The notes beneath the pieces are model-generated. The model was not told where the DNA came from, ran no database searches, and worked only from the letters and a program-made list of their open reading frames with translations. This document shows, piece by piece, positions 7,239 to 15,167 of a stretch of DNA of 20,586 bases (position 1 is the first letter of the stretch; every line of letters begins with the position of its first letter). Position numbers and translations under genes: made by a program. Location of the stretch: the NCBI GenBank assembly GCA_022614735.1, contig JAKEHZ010000160.1, positions 1-20,586 of the forward strand, written 5' to 3'. This DNA is from Acidobacteriota bacterium (lineage in GTDB: Bacteria; Acidobacteriota; Blastocatellia; RBC074).

Positions 7239-8243
7239 ATGCGCCACCATAATCCGAATCTGCCGACAATCAATCCACGCCTCTTGCTCGATGAAGAGGG
7301 CGATATGGCACTGGCCGATCTGCTACGAGGCACGGGTTATGTCATTCAGCAGACTATGCTGCGCGATCTAACGCATGTACTGATAAGTTGTCTGCCCTGG
7401 TTGATCGAAGGCCCACGCGGTGGCGGTAAAACCGCTTTGGCTGAAGCCCTCGCCGATGCGTGCAACCTGCCAATCTATTACCTGCAGGGGATGGAAGGGC
7501 TGACCCTGGCCGATGTGCTTTACGACTGGGATCGCGAAGGGCAGACACAATGGGTACGACAGGCAATCACAGCAGGCCACAGCTTTGAAGAAGCCCGAAG
7601 CGGGCAATGGGACCGTGAGTTTCTCGTGTTGGGAGAGGCGCTTGCGGCTTACGAACGTGCTGCAGATGGCGATTTCGTCCCGATCCTAATATGCGACGAG
7701 TTCGATAAGGTGAGCGAAAAGCTTGAAGACACGCTGCTGCAGCTTTTCGCTCGCGGCTATGCGCACGTCCCCCGTTACGGTGAGATTGGTGTCAAAGATC
7801 AAACGCAATGGCCTGTTGTGATCTTGCTCTCGAACAACCAGCGTCACGATCTGTCATCGCCGATGCGCTCAAGATGCCTCTACAGTTGGCTAAATCCTCC
7901 AACGCCTCGCGAAGAGATGCAAATACTCAAAGCCAGGTGCCCACAGGCTTCGCGACAATTACTCATCCAGACAGTCAAGATGATCAACGCGATTCGTAGT
8001 CTGCCCGGAATTATAGACAAGCCCGGTTTGCGCGAATCGATCACTTTGTTGCGTGGTTTGGTCACTTCGGATAACACGGAGCTGAATGCTGCGGTGATTG
8101 AACATCATCTTTGCTTTCTGGCCAAACGGCGTCTTGATCAAGAGAACCTCGGCAAATCCCTCGCGCGGGTCGAAATGATGATCGAGTTGCCGGATGCCGG
8201 GATCGAATCCTGGGTCGTTGAGAGTGAAGAGGTGATGGCATGA
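7239..8243 (+). CDS. MoxR-type AAA+ ATPase within the T4SS operon
   Basis: This 334-residue AAA+ protein has Walker A GPRGGGKTAL (about residues 57-66), Walker B ILICDEFDK (about 148-156), sensor-1 LLSNN (near 196) and an arginine-finger-like SPMRSRC (about 207-213). A helical lid follows. This is the MoxR/AAA_5 layout, in which a hexamer remodels partner proteins, often with a VWA-domain partner. No VWA gene is visible here. It sits exactly between the VirB10-like and VirD4-like genes, where a VirB11/TrbB traffic ATPase would often be, but it is not a VirB11 homologue by motif. The stop-start spacing (zero to VirB10-like, 4-nt overlap with the next gene) shows it is a full operon member. Its T4SS role is inferred. 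Confidence 0.82.
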   Translation: MRHHNPNLPTINPRLLLDEEGDMALADLLRGTGYVIQQTMLRDLTHVLISCLPWLIEGPRGGGKTALAEALADACNLPIYYLQGMEGLTLADVLYDWDREGQTQWVRQAITAGHSFEEARSGQWDREFLVLGEALAAYERAADGDFVPILICDEFDKVSEKLEDTLLQLFARGYAHVPRYGEIGVKDQTQWPVVILLSNNQRHDLSSPMRSRCLYSWLNPPTPREEMQILKARCPQASRQLLIQTVKMINAIRSLPGIIDKPGLRESITLLRGLVTSDNTELNAAVIEHHLCFLAKRRLDQENLGKSLARVEMMIELPDAGIESWVVESEEVMA

Positions 8244-8950
8244 GAAAAATAAAAAGGCGCCGGCAGCCATCACCGGCCCTTGTAGTAACCGCAACGGCCG
8301 TATGTGTAATTTCACTCGTTATTATTTCAAATCTAATCACTATGCGTCGCAGCCGGATCAATGCGAAAGTTGAAATTGCAGATCCGCCGATAGAAACAAT
8401 AGACGCTCAAATCAAGAAGGTCTCTCCAGCATTCAACATCCCCGACGGGGAAGTCGAACGCGCTGCCGTCCGAGTGCGCGAAGCCTCTGCGCTGGCGATG
8501 GGGCTGACGCTCCTGGCGGTGAACGAAGCTCTTGCGAGCAGGTCCATCTTAAATGTCGAAACTTTGCTGACACGTTTTGTATCTCGCCATCTGTTGCCGC
8601 CGGGAATCAAACCGCACAATAGCAAAGGGACTTTCGAATCAGTCTATGCAGTGATTTATGTGCGCTACAGAACCGACCCGCTGGCGGTCGAAATTGTTTC
8701 AATCGGTCGTAACAAACCTGACGGTCCCCCAATCATTGCTCGTATCGCTACGGGCTCGGATGAAAATGCAGGCGCGACGCTGTTCCTTGCGCGACAGATT
8801 AACGATGTAGCTATACCTGAACCATTTGCGCAGACGTCTCGGATGACTGCAATGAATTGGAGCATTGAACCAATGCGTGAGCGCTCATTTTCAGCGCAGG
8901 AATTGGATCAGATAAACGGATGGCTGCGATCACGAAGCGTTGGAAATTGA
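8240..8950 (+). CDS. Unknown single-span membrane protein of the T4SS operon
   Basis: I do not recognise this 236-residue protein. A very basic N-terminus (RKIKRRRQ) precedes one membrane helix (about residues 13-33, LVVTATAVCVISLVIISNLI). A periplasmic-side domain follows with a Leu/Ala-rich helical region (about 75-110) and alternating beta-like segments. It overlaps the MoxR-type gene by 4 nt (ATGA) and the coupling-protein gene by up to 31 nt, with a GAGGTG site before the start. This tight coupling says it works with these two ATPases, perhaps as an anchor or adaptor. No catalytic motif is visible. Confidence 0.7.
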   Translation: MRKIKRRRQPSPALVVTATAVCVISLVIISNLITMRRSRINAKVEIADPPIETIDAQIKKVSPAFNIPDGEVERAAVRVREASALAMGLTLLAVNEALASRSILNVETLLTRFVSRHLLPPGIKPHNSKGTFESVYAVIYVRYRTDPLAVEIVSIGRNKPDGPPIIARIATGSDENAGATLFLARQINDVAIPEPFAQTSRMTAMNWSIEPMRERSFSAQELDQINGWLRSRSVGN

Positions 8951-10935
8951 TGGCAACCGCAATTCGCAGATGGCTTTATCTTTGGCAGCGCGCCCCGCAC
9001 TCGATCACGCATATATGCGAGCAGCTCGATGCGCGCTATGGCATTCCGCGCCCGGCATCATCTCCCCACTTGCCCCCATATCAGGCAGCAATCGCGTTCT
9101 TCGGCGTCATCATCGAGGGCGTTTTGATTTCAGGCGCCGGATTGTTCTCCGCCGTGGTTTGGTGGAAGTCTGCTTACTGGCTCGCAATTAGCATCGAGGT
9201 TGAGTTGTTCTGCCATATCATGGGTTTAGTCGCGGTGCTCATCTCGCTTGCCGAAATTGCCCAATTACCGCTGCCATATTTTCAGCTTTATCAACGATCA
9301 ACATATGGCACTGCTCGATGGGCCGATCCAATGTTGCTCAAAGACCTGAATCTTGCGCGGCGTAAATCGGAACGACTCCAGTTTGGTGAACTTCCCCTTG
9401 GCGGGATGGGTAGAGATTACAATGTTGTGTTGAATGCAGCGCAGACGATGTGTCACATCGCTCTATTTGGTCCGCCAGGTTCAGGCAAATCGGCTACATT
9501 CTTTATGACCTGGTTGCGCGAGTGGTCTCAGGCCGGTTCTGCTATCGTTCTCGATCCGAAAGGCGAGCTCTATGATCAGACTGCTTACAAATTCGATAAT
9601 GTCTACCGTATAGATCTGCAAAATCCCGAGCGTTCCGACCGCTGGAACTTCTTGCCATTCTGTCGTCACAATGCCGAACTGGCACACGAAGCTGCATCAA
9701 TAATCCTGCACGTCGATGCGAATAGGAATTCATCCGCCGATCCGTTCTGGAAAGAGGCAGAGACGGCCGCATTGACGGCCATCATTCTGCACCTCGCGCA
9801 AAAATTTGATCGCCCCACGCCGGCGATGATCCAGGAACTCGTTTCTACCTACTCGCTTGCCCAACTTAATACGTTAATGATGGCGTCGACGGACCCGAAG
9901 GTCCCGCTCTACTGGGGAATGTTCACGAAAGTCGAGCCGAAACTGCAGGGCGGAGTCTTAATCGGGCTGGGAGTCAGGTGTGCAGCCTTCAATATCCCGA
10001 ATGCGAAAGCGATCTCATCACTAATCACGCCAGATATGGCTGCGTGCGGGATTCGCCTTGTCGACTTTACGGAATTACGACGACCGCGGACTGCAATCTA
10101 CGTCGTCGTCCCAGAAGGTGACGCTGCACGCTACAAGGTGGTTCTCGCCACGCTGTTCGGAATGGCTGCAAGCCAGCTGCGTAAAGACGAGCTCTCGCCT
10201 GCATCGGCGCCGGTGCTTTTCAATTTTGACGAAGCCAGGAACATCTTCATACACGGACTGAATGAACTGCTCGGCGTCGGGCGTGGACGGTTGATGTGTG
10301 TGGCGCTCGGGTATCAAAATATCGGCCAGGTCTATCATCACTACGGAACTGATGGCGGTGATGCCGTTCTCGGCTCGATTGGGACGATGATCTTCCTGCC
10401 CGGACTTGATCATCGTACAGCGGAATATGCCAGCAAACGTATCGGTCAGGTGACGGTCTGGCAGTCCACCTCAGTGGATGTCAAAGAAGGGGCGAAGTTT
10501 GATTCAGAGCGGTCGAGTGAGGTCGGGCGATCATTGATGGATGCTTCAGAAGTACGGCGCATGATTAAACATAGACAGGCTGTTGCGATTATCGGCAACG
10601 CGCCGCCTGTCCGATTCTCTTATCCGGCATTTGCAAAACTCGTCAATGCACCCTTGCCAAAACGCGAGTGCATTCGGAGCAAAACAGGTGATATCTCTTA
10701 CCCCGACAAATTAGTAGACTCTCTGGCCTTTGATGGCTCGCAAGCAAAGGTTGAGCCTCTGGTTGTCACTTCATCTATGATCATCCCTGCGGACAATCGA
10801 TCATCATATTTGTTCGGTCCGGTGATAGGTCCAGACAATAACGGTTTTCAGCCGGAATACGACCAGGATCAGATCTCATCTCTTAAAGATCCGTGTTTTG
10901 ATGACTCAACCGAGTTGCATGAGTTTGAGAGATAG
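8920..10935 (+). CDS. VirD4/TraG-type coupling ATPase (T4CP)
   Basis: This 671-residue coupling protein would select substrates (DNA relaxosome or effector proteins) and drive them into the T4SS. N-terminal hydrophobic segments (about residues 53-76 and 85-115) anchor it in the inner membrane. The FtsK/TraG-like motor follows: Walker A GPPGSGKS (residues 184-191), the family block AIVLDPKGELYDQTA, Walker B VLFNFDEAR (about 430-438), and the typical RFSYPAF region near residue 565. The last about 90 residues look like a variable substrate-specificity tail. ATG 8920 overlaps the upstream gene by 31 nt. ATG 8950 (TGATG junction) is a plausible alternative start. No relaxase gene is visible in the window. 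Confidence 0.92.
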   Translation: MAAITKRWKLMATAIRRWLYLWQRAPHSITHICEQLDARYGIPRPASSPHLPPYQAAIAFFGVIIEGVLISGAGLFSAVVWWKSAYWLAISIEVELFCHIMGLVAVLISLAEIAQLPLPYFQLYQRSTYGTARWADPMLLKDLNLARRKSERLQFGELPLGGMGRDYNVVLNAAQTMCHIALFGPPGSGKSATFFMTWLREWSQAGSAIVLDPKGELYDQTAYKFDNVYRIDLQNPERSDRWNFLPFCRHNAELAHEAASIILHVDANRNSSADPFWKEAETAALTAIILHLAQKFDRPTPAMIQELVSTYSLAQLNTLMMASTDPKVPLYWGMFTKVEPKLQGGVLIGLGVRCAAFNIPNAKAISSLITPDMAACGIRLVDFTELRRPRTAIYVVVPEGDAARYKVVLATLFGMAASQLRKDELSPASAPVLFNFDEARNIFIHGLNELLGVGRGRLMCVALGYQNIGQVYHHYGTDGGDAVLGSIGTMIFLPGLDHRTAEYASKRIGQVTVWQSTSVDVKEGAKFDSERSSEVGRSLMDASEVRRMIKHRQAVAIIGNAPPVRFSYPAFAKLVNAPLPKRECIRSKTGDISYPDKLVDSLAFDGSQAKVEPLVVTSSMIIPADNRSSYLFGPVIGPDNNGFQPEYDQDQISSLKDPCFDDSTELHEFER

Positions 10936-10943
10936 GAGAGTCG

Positions 10944-11501
10944 ATGAGTGGCTTTGATAATAAGCAAAGCATCAGCAAACTCCACATCACCTATATCCTG
11001 GCTTTCGTCACATTTTTCGTAGGGGCAGGCTGTTACGGCTATCACCTGTACGCGCTAGCCCAAGACTTGAAGATCAATCAACCTCAGCCCCAAATCGAGA
11101 GATTGATCAAAGACCTACGAGTTTTCCACTCGAAGACCCGCCGTTTTCCGGCAAACTTCAACGAGATCAATCAACTGATCTGGCACACGAGCCCGACGCC
11201 GCATTATGGGAATGACAGCAGGCAAGCGCGCAGCAAGAACTATTATTACTACTACACGAAGGTCAACGATGAGAGATGCGCGTTCTGGGCATTACCGCTT
11301 GGGCCGCAGCGCCACTATGCCTCGTCATTTTTTGTCGTTTTGTCGCCTGGATGGGTTCGAGCCTGGAAAGGCCGGTCGATGAGTGATGAGGAGATCGGAC
11401 AGATTCCTGCCATCCCTACCCCAGAAGCTTTAACTAAGCTCAAAATGCAGGAAATGCCCGCAAGAGTTATGGGCGCAAACAATTTACGCATAATCGATTG
11501 A
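10944..11501 (+). CDS. Unknown single-span protein at the end of the T4SS operon
   Basis: I do not recognise this 185-residue protein. It has one N-terminal membrane helix (about residues 15-40, ITYILAFVTFFVGAGCYGYH). A long helix, IERLIKDLRVFHSKTRRFPA, follows, reminiscent of the soluble part of pseudopilins, where a helix of this kind precedes a small beta domain. A YYYYY run lies near residue 100. The prepilin-peptidase Gly-Phe-Thr-Leu-Ile-Glu motif is absent, so it is not a normal pseudopilin. AGGAG (10934-10938) lies 5 nt before the ATG, and the gene is 8 nt after the coupling-protein stop, so it belongs to the operon. Confidence 0.7.
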   Translation: MSGFDNKQSISKLHITYILAFVTFFVGAGCYGYHLYALAQDLKINQPQPQIERLIKDLRVFHSKTRRFPANFNEINQLIWHTSPTPHYGNDSRQARSKNYYYYYTKVNDERCAFWALPLGPQRHYASSFFVVLSPGWVRAWKGRSMSDEEIGQIPAIPTPEALTKLKMQEMPARVMGANNLRIID

Positions 11502-11577
11502 AAATTTCGACTATGCTTAATTCTCCTCTTGCCATAGGGCTATGAAAGCGCAATATTCATCTGCGACCCCTCCACCC

Positions 11578-11698
11578 TAAATCGACCCACATAACCATTG
11601 GGACAGACAGTAACTTTCTGGTAAATAAATTTGTGACGAAACAAATTAAAAACCCGAAAGCGACTGTCTATGTCCCAATGGTTACGAGGTTCGATTTA
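11578..11698. repeat. 121-bp long imperfect palindrome over the start of the Tc-like gene
   Basis: The two halves are reverse complements with few interruptions. TAAATCGA (11578-11585) pairs with 11691-11698. The 14-bp TAACCATTGGGACA (11592-11605) pairs perfectly with 11671-11684. GACAGT (11606-11611) pairs with 11663-11668, CTTTC (11614-11618) with 11656-11660, and AATTTGT (11628-11634) with 11641-11647. The apical loop is GACGAA (11635-11640). As RNA it would be a very stable hairpin enclosing the candidate GTG start. It may be a miniature element, an attenuator, or the result of an inverted duplication. Confidence 0.85.
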
Positions 11699-12412
11699 GA
11701 TCCTACTATACCCTTACCAACTGATCCTAATAATGAGATCGCCAAGAATACTTCAATTGTCACCAGCTCTGCGCAAAATGATGCTGGCATGTTTGAATTC
11801 AACTTAAGAGATGAGCGCTACCTTCCCTTTGAGGGAGCAGGGGCTGTCAGCAAGTGGGCCATAGATTTGCCAGCAACAGCTCGTTTGTTTGACTACGATA
11901 CTATTTCAGATGTAATCATTCACATCAGCTACGTGGCCAAGGAAGGAGGTAATAAAACTGCGGTTGAAGCTAATATCACAACTTCACTGACCCAGATTGC
12001 TTCAACCGTAGGCTTGTACCGAATGCTTAGCCTCAGACACGAATTCCCGAGTACTTTCCATCGCCTATTGAATCCTATTGGGGCTACCCAAACTGCGGAA
12101 TTTGATTTGACCGAACAGCATTTTCCTTACTTTTTGGCCGGTAAGAGTCTCTTGATTTCAGAGGTGAGTGTCTACCTCCAGCCCAAAGGGGAGGATCCTG
12201 TGGATACTTCTGGCCTGATCTTAAAGGTCAATAGCGACGAGATCAGGGGCGGATGGAGTCGGCTCCGGCTCAATGCAACCAATCTGATGGAAGGGAGGAT
12301 TCAATCATCAGGGGATCCAATTAAAACATGGGTGATTGATGCCGGAGTAGACGGCTTAAAAAAAGATGAACTCAGCAATATCTTAATACTTGTGAAGTAT
12401 ACGATTTCCTGA
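11633..12412 (+). CDS. Orphan Tc-toxin TcA C-terminal (TcB-binding) domain protein
   Basis: This 259-residue product matches the C-terminal end of insecticidal Tc-toxin A subunits. It has FEFNLRDERYLPFEGAGA (about residues 53-70), then LFDYDTISDVIIHISYVA, LSLRHEFPSTFHRLLNP (about 139-155), HFPYFLAGKSL, and an end of the usual kind (ILILVKYTIS). In TcA (about 2500 residues) this region binds the TcB-TcC cocoon. Here the receptor-binding, shell and pore-forming parts are absent, and no TcB or TcC gene is in the window. It is therefore either a 5'-truncated remnant or a stand-alone domain protein. The start is uncertain: GTG 11633 lies in the long palindrome and ATG 11678 is possible, and neither has a good ribosome-binding site. 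The frame is open back to 11546 without an ATG. Confidence 0.78.
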   Translation: MTKQIKNPKATVYVPMVTRFDLDPTIPLPTDPNNEIAKNTSIVTSSAQNDAGMFEFNLRDERYLPFEGAGAVSKWAIDLPATARLFDYDTISDVIIHISYVAKEGGNKTAVEANITTSLTQIASTVGLYRMLSLRHEFPSTFHRLLNPIGATQTAEFDLTEQHFPYFLAGKSLLISEVSVYLQPKGEDPVDTSGLILKVNSDEIRGGWSRLRLNATNLMEGRIQSSGDPIKTWVIDAGVDGLKKDELSNILILVKYTIS

Positions 12413-12438
12413 TGAGAAACAGGGATGATTGAGGAAAG

Positions 12439-12452
12439 GGCTCTGTTGCAAA
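12439..12452 (+). mobile_element. Solitary IS6-family-like terminal repeat sequence
   Basis: GGCTCTGTTGCAAA at 12439-12452 is identical, as I recall it, to the 14-bp terminal inverted repeat of IS6100, and close to those of other IS6-family elements. No IS6-type transposase or opposite end is seen nearby. It may be a scar of a lost element in the convergent 232-bp gap between the Tc-like gene and the ABC ATPase gene, or a coincidence. Confidence 0.3.
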
Positions 12453-12644
12453 AATCAGGCACCTTGTGGACAAGAATGATAGACTGGCCCAATTCTTTGA
12501 GGTTGGGGACTGCTTTGGCGAACAAATCCGATCCGTTCAAGCGGGAAGATTATTTTCGTGGCATGGCGAAGCTGCTCAACCAGCTGCAATCGCCACACTA
12601 TAATCAATTCGAAACTGGACGGGATTTTCAGGGACAGAGCGTTT

Positions 12645-14597
12645 CTAAGAGTACTTACGACGCAACAACATTTGATCCGGGAGGCTTATAGTCTTTCGCA
12701 CGTAGGTAGCAAGTTCAGGAATCAACCGACGCGTGGTGAGAATAACCTGCCAGTCCGGCTCGTTCGGCTCATCACCTTCTTCCTGGTTCTCTATCCCACT
12801 CGCCTTCGTTGCTAACCTTGCGAAATACCTGAGCAGCTTGTCATGGCTGTCATCATTCAAATCGCCGACCGCCGGCGAATCAATGACCAGCATTCGCGGA
12901 AAGAAGGTCTCATGGGCACGCGCCAGTTCGAGCATCGCGAAGTGGTACGCAACCGTTGCGAGTCCTTTCAGAGCTGACCCATAATGAATGTAAAGGTCAC
13001 CATTAATGGATGGCATTAAAGTTTGGCTATCTATTGAACAGTCACGAAATTCAGGAAAATCTATCTCCATCAAAATGCGTTCGTAAATCTGTCGGAATTC
13101 GTTCAGCCTCTGCTTGTTCGGCTTGCGCGATTCTCTAAGCTGATCCTCAAGCCTCGTCTGCTCTACCTTAAGCGCATTAAGCTGTTCCCTTATCGCCTCG
13201 AGAGCCTGGGCTTGATCGAGTAGAGACTGTGCCTTAGCAAAATCGGCTTCCCGCTGTGCGACCTCGTGGGCGCGTGCTAGCAGAGAATCAACAGCCGGGG
13301 ACACATAAGCTTGCGACTCCTTATCAATCAATTGCCCGATCTCCGCCTCTTTAATTTGGAACCGACCCAACTCACGCTGTAAGACTTCAATCTCTTTGCG
13401 GACATCTTTGAGAACAGACGCAGCCTCGTTGATCTGTAAGTCGATATCGTCCAATTTCGGCGTCGCTCTCGGCGGCATGTCGGACGTGGTTCGCATTGGG
13501 CGGTTACATAAAGAACATCGTGCATGCTGCTCCCTCTGGCGCATCTCGTCTGTGATCTCTAAAAGACAGCGCGGGCAAATGCCAAATTCCACGCTGCTAA
13601 GAATCGTGGTAGAGGACCTTAGTCGTTGCGCCTTTTTACGGTCATCTTCCAGAGAGGTGAGAACTTCTGTTAGCCGCTCCTCCTCCTTTCTCAATCCGAT
13701 GAGGTGTTGTTCTACCACCCTCACCTGAGCTTTCACCTCAAAAAGCTGAGCGTGTAAAATGTCGATCCTGCCGGGCTGTGTTTCAGACTCTTGTTTGTGG
13801 GTGTCTTCACGTATCCGCATCTGGAGGCTTCTTTGCAATTCGTTGGCGGCCAAGAGAGCTTCCATGGCTATGTCTACACGGCTCTTTGCTTCAAGCAATG
13901 TGGGGACTGCGTTCTTATATAGGAACTCTTGAACGGACCTGAAATAGCTTTCTACTGCTTGTACCTCCTGCTGCACTTCCGCGAGCTTGTCTTCGATGAT
14001 GAAACGCTCAATAGGTGTAATTCTGGACAGAAAGCCGATGACATCTGCGCGGCGCTGTTCGGGCAGCATCTTGTCAAGGATAGCTCCGAAGCTGTCCTCC
14101 TGATGTAGAATGAACGCCCGCATTAGAGTCGGGAAGGTAAGCGGGGCCAACTCACCTGCGGAGGTCTTCACTGAAACCCTAGGAATATCGAGCGCTTGCA
14201 ACAGCACGGAAGATAACTCTTCGACTGGCACAAGCTCACTGGGTACGGCCTCAATACCGCGCATATATTCACCCTCCCTGACGCGGGCGCGTGCGGTGAT
14301 CTCCTGAAGCGAGCGCTCAATCGTGATGATTTCTCCGTTTGCTTCGATTTCGAGCCAGAGGGTCTTTATCTCATCAATGATCGGCGCAAAATGGAACTTC
14401 TCCCGGGACGCCTGCCGGCGACCAAGACCGTGCTGTATCAACTCTACCAGTGCGGTCTTGCCGCACTTGTGAGATGATTTCGGATCGTCGTTCGTCGGAA
14501 CAGCCTGAATTATATTGAGGCCGCGATCAAGGGTCAGATTTAACGACAGAGCTCCGTCGACGACGACCCTGCGTATGACCAGCGATGGTGATGGCAT
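12645..14597 (-). CDS. ABC-3C-type SMC/Rad50-like ABC ATPase
   Basis: This 650-residue protein has a split ABC head and a central coiled coil. The N-terminal P-loop is unusual: SSHKCGKTALVELI, with GKT at residues 46-48 and Cys where Gly is common. Long helical coiled-coil regions (about 200-330 and 380-500) flank a zinc ribbon of two CxxC knuckles (C341-x-x-C344 and C361-x-x-C364). The C-terminal half has a degenerate signature (SALKGLATVAYHFAMLELA) and Walker B RMLVIDSP (D573). Such ATPases form the motor of ABC-three-component conflict systems, sensing aberrant DNA or nucleoprotein and licensing an effector. It is last in the three-gene operon, 9 nt after the middle component, with an AGGGA site before ATG 14597. 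The exact Pfam family (DUF3732- or DUF2326-like) is uncertain. Confidence 0.8.
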   Translation of the reverse strand: MPSPSLVIRRVVVDGALSLNLTLDRGLNIIQAVPTNDDPKSSHKCGKTALVELIQHGLGRRQASREKFHFAPIIDEIKTLWLEIEANGEIITIERSLQEITARARVREGEYMRGIEAVPSELVPVEELSSVLLQALDIPRVSVKTSAGELAPLTFPTLMRAFILHQEDSFGAILDKMLPEQRRADVIGFLSRITPIERFIIEDKLAEVQQEVQAVESYFRSVQEFLYKNAVPTLLEAKSRVDIAMEALLAANELQRSLQMRIREDTHKQESETQPGRIDILHAQLFEVKAQVRVVEQHLIGLRKEEERLTEVLTSLEDDRKKAQRLRSSTTILSSVEFGICPRCLLEITDEMRQREQHARCSLCNRPMRTTSDMPPRATPKLDDIDLQINEAASVLKDVRKEIEVLQRELGRFQIKEAEIGQLIDKESQAYVSPAVDSLLARAHEVAQREADFAKAQSLLDQAQALEAIREQLNALKVEQTRLEDQLRESRKPNKQRLNEFRQIYERILMEIDFPEFRDCSIDSQTLMPSINGDLYIHYGSALKGLATVAYHFAMLELARAHETFFPRMLVIDSPAVGDLNDDSHDKLLRYFARLATKASGIENQEEGDEPNEPDWQVILTTRRLIPELATYVRKTISLPDQMLLRRKYS

Positions 14598-14606
14598 AAC
14601 GATTCC

Positions 14607-15167
14607 CTAAATAGTCTCCCCAAGCTTGCGACCAACGACTTCCGGGAAATTGTCATAAATGAAGTCTTTCAAACGATTCCCCGAATACTTGTTGAAAAGC
14701 CTGTAAATAGTTACGGCTCGGCGCACTAAGTCCAAATAGGCAGTCTCCTTCGAGAGCAGATCAGACACATCACGCCCCTGCGGAGTGAGGCGAAAAATGT
14801 CAGTGCCCCGCATGGGCTCGATCACGATCAACTGCTTTCCGACGAGGTAGGCCAATGCGGGATAATAAATATGGTCCCAAGGGCCATAACGATAACGAAC
14901 CATGCGGGACTCAACGGACATTGCCCCACTTTCACCCTTTATCCCAATGTCTTCACCGCTAACCTCTTTCTGTAGAATATCCGCAGCCTTCATCAGATAA
15001 TTGGGGTAGCGTAGAAAGAAGTCCAGCTTGGCGAGAAGGGTTCGGCCTTCGATAGCAGGAAGCGTGGCAGAGCGCGTGCTGCGCGGCTTCCCGCAGTAAG
15101 CAATAAGCAGAAGAAGGCGGGCCGCATGATAGGCAATGTTTTCTACTGTCGGGTCAGTAAGTTTCAC
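14607..15167 (-). CDS. ABC-3C middle component
   Basis: This 186-residue protein starts at GTG 15167, overlapping the effector stop by 4 nt (GTGA), with a perfect AGGAGG 7 nt upstream. It is small, mostly helical and without catalytic motifs. Recognisable blocks are LPAIEGRTLLAKLDFFLRYP (about residues 39-58) and VESRMVRYRYGPWDHIYYPA (about 85-104), followed by a winged-helix-like YLVGKQLIVIEP...FRLTPQGR region. These blocks and the position between a nuclease-like effector and an SMC-like ATPase fit the middle component of ABC-3C systems. That component is thought to bridge the ATPase and effector. Its molecular role is inferred from family context. Confidence 0.72.
   Translation of the reverse strand: MKLTDPTVENIAYHAARLLLLIAYCGKPRSTRSATLPAIEGRTLLAKLDFFLRYPNYLMKAADILQKEVSGEDIGIKGESGAMSVESRMVRYRYGPWDHIYYPALAYLVGKQLIVIEPMRGTDIFRLTPQGRDVSDLLSKETAYLDLVRRAVTIYRLFNKYSGNRLKDFIYDNFPEVVGRKLGETI

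Noticed and set aside
10075..10413. A 112-codon minus-strand frame
   Set aside because: It lies wholly antisense to the coupling-protein gene, where codon bias opens shadow frames.
12425..12691. An 88-codon plus-strand frame after the Tc-like gene
   Set aside because: It overlaps the 3' end of the ABC ATPase gene, has no recognisable domain and only a weak ribosome-binding site, and contains the IS6-like repeat. I consider it chance.
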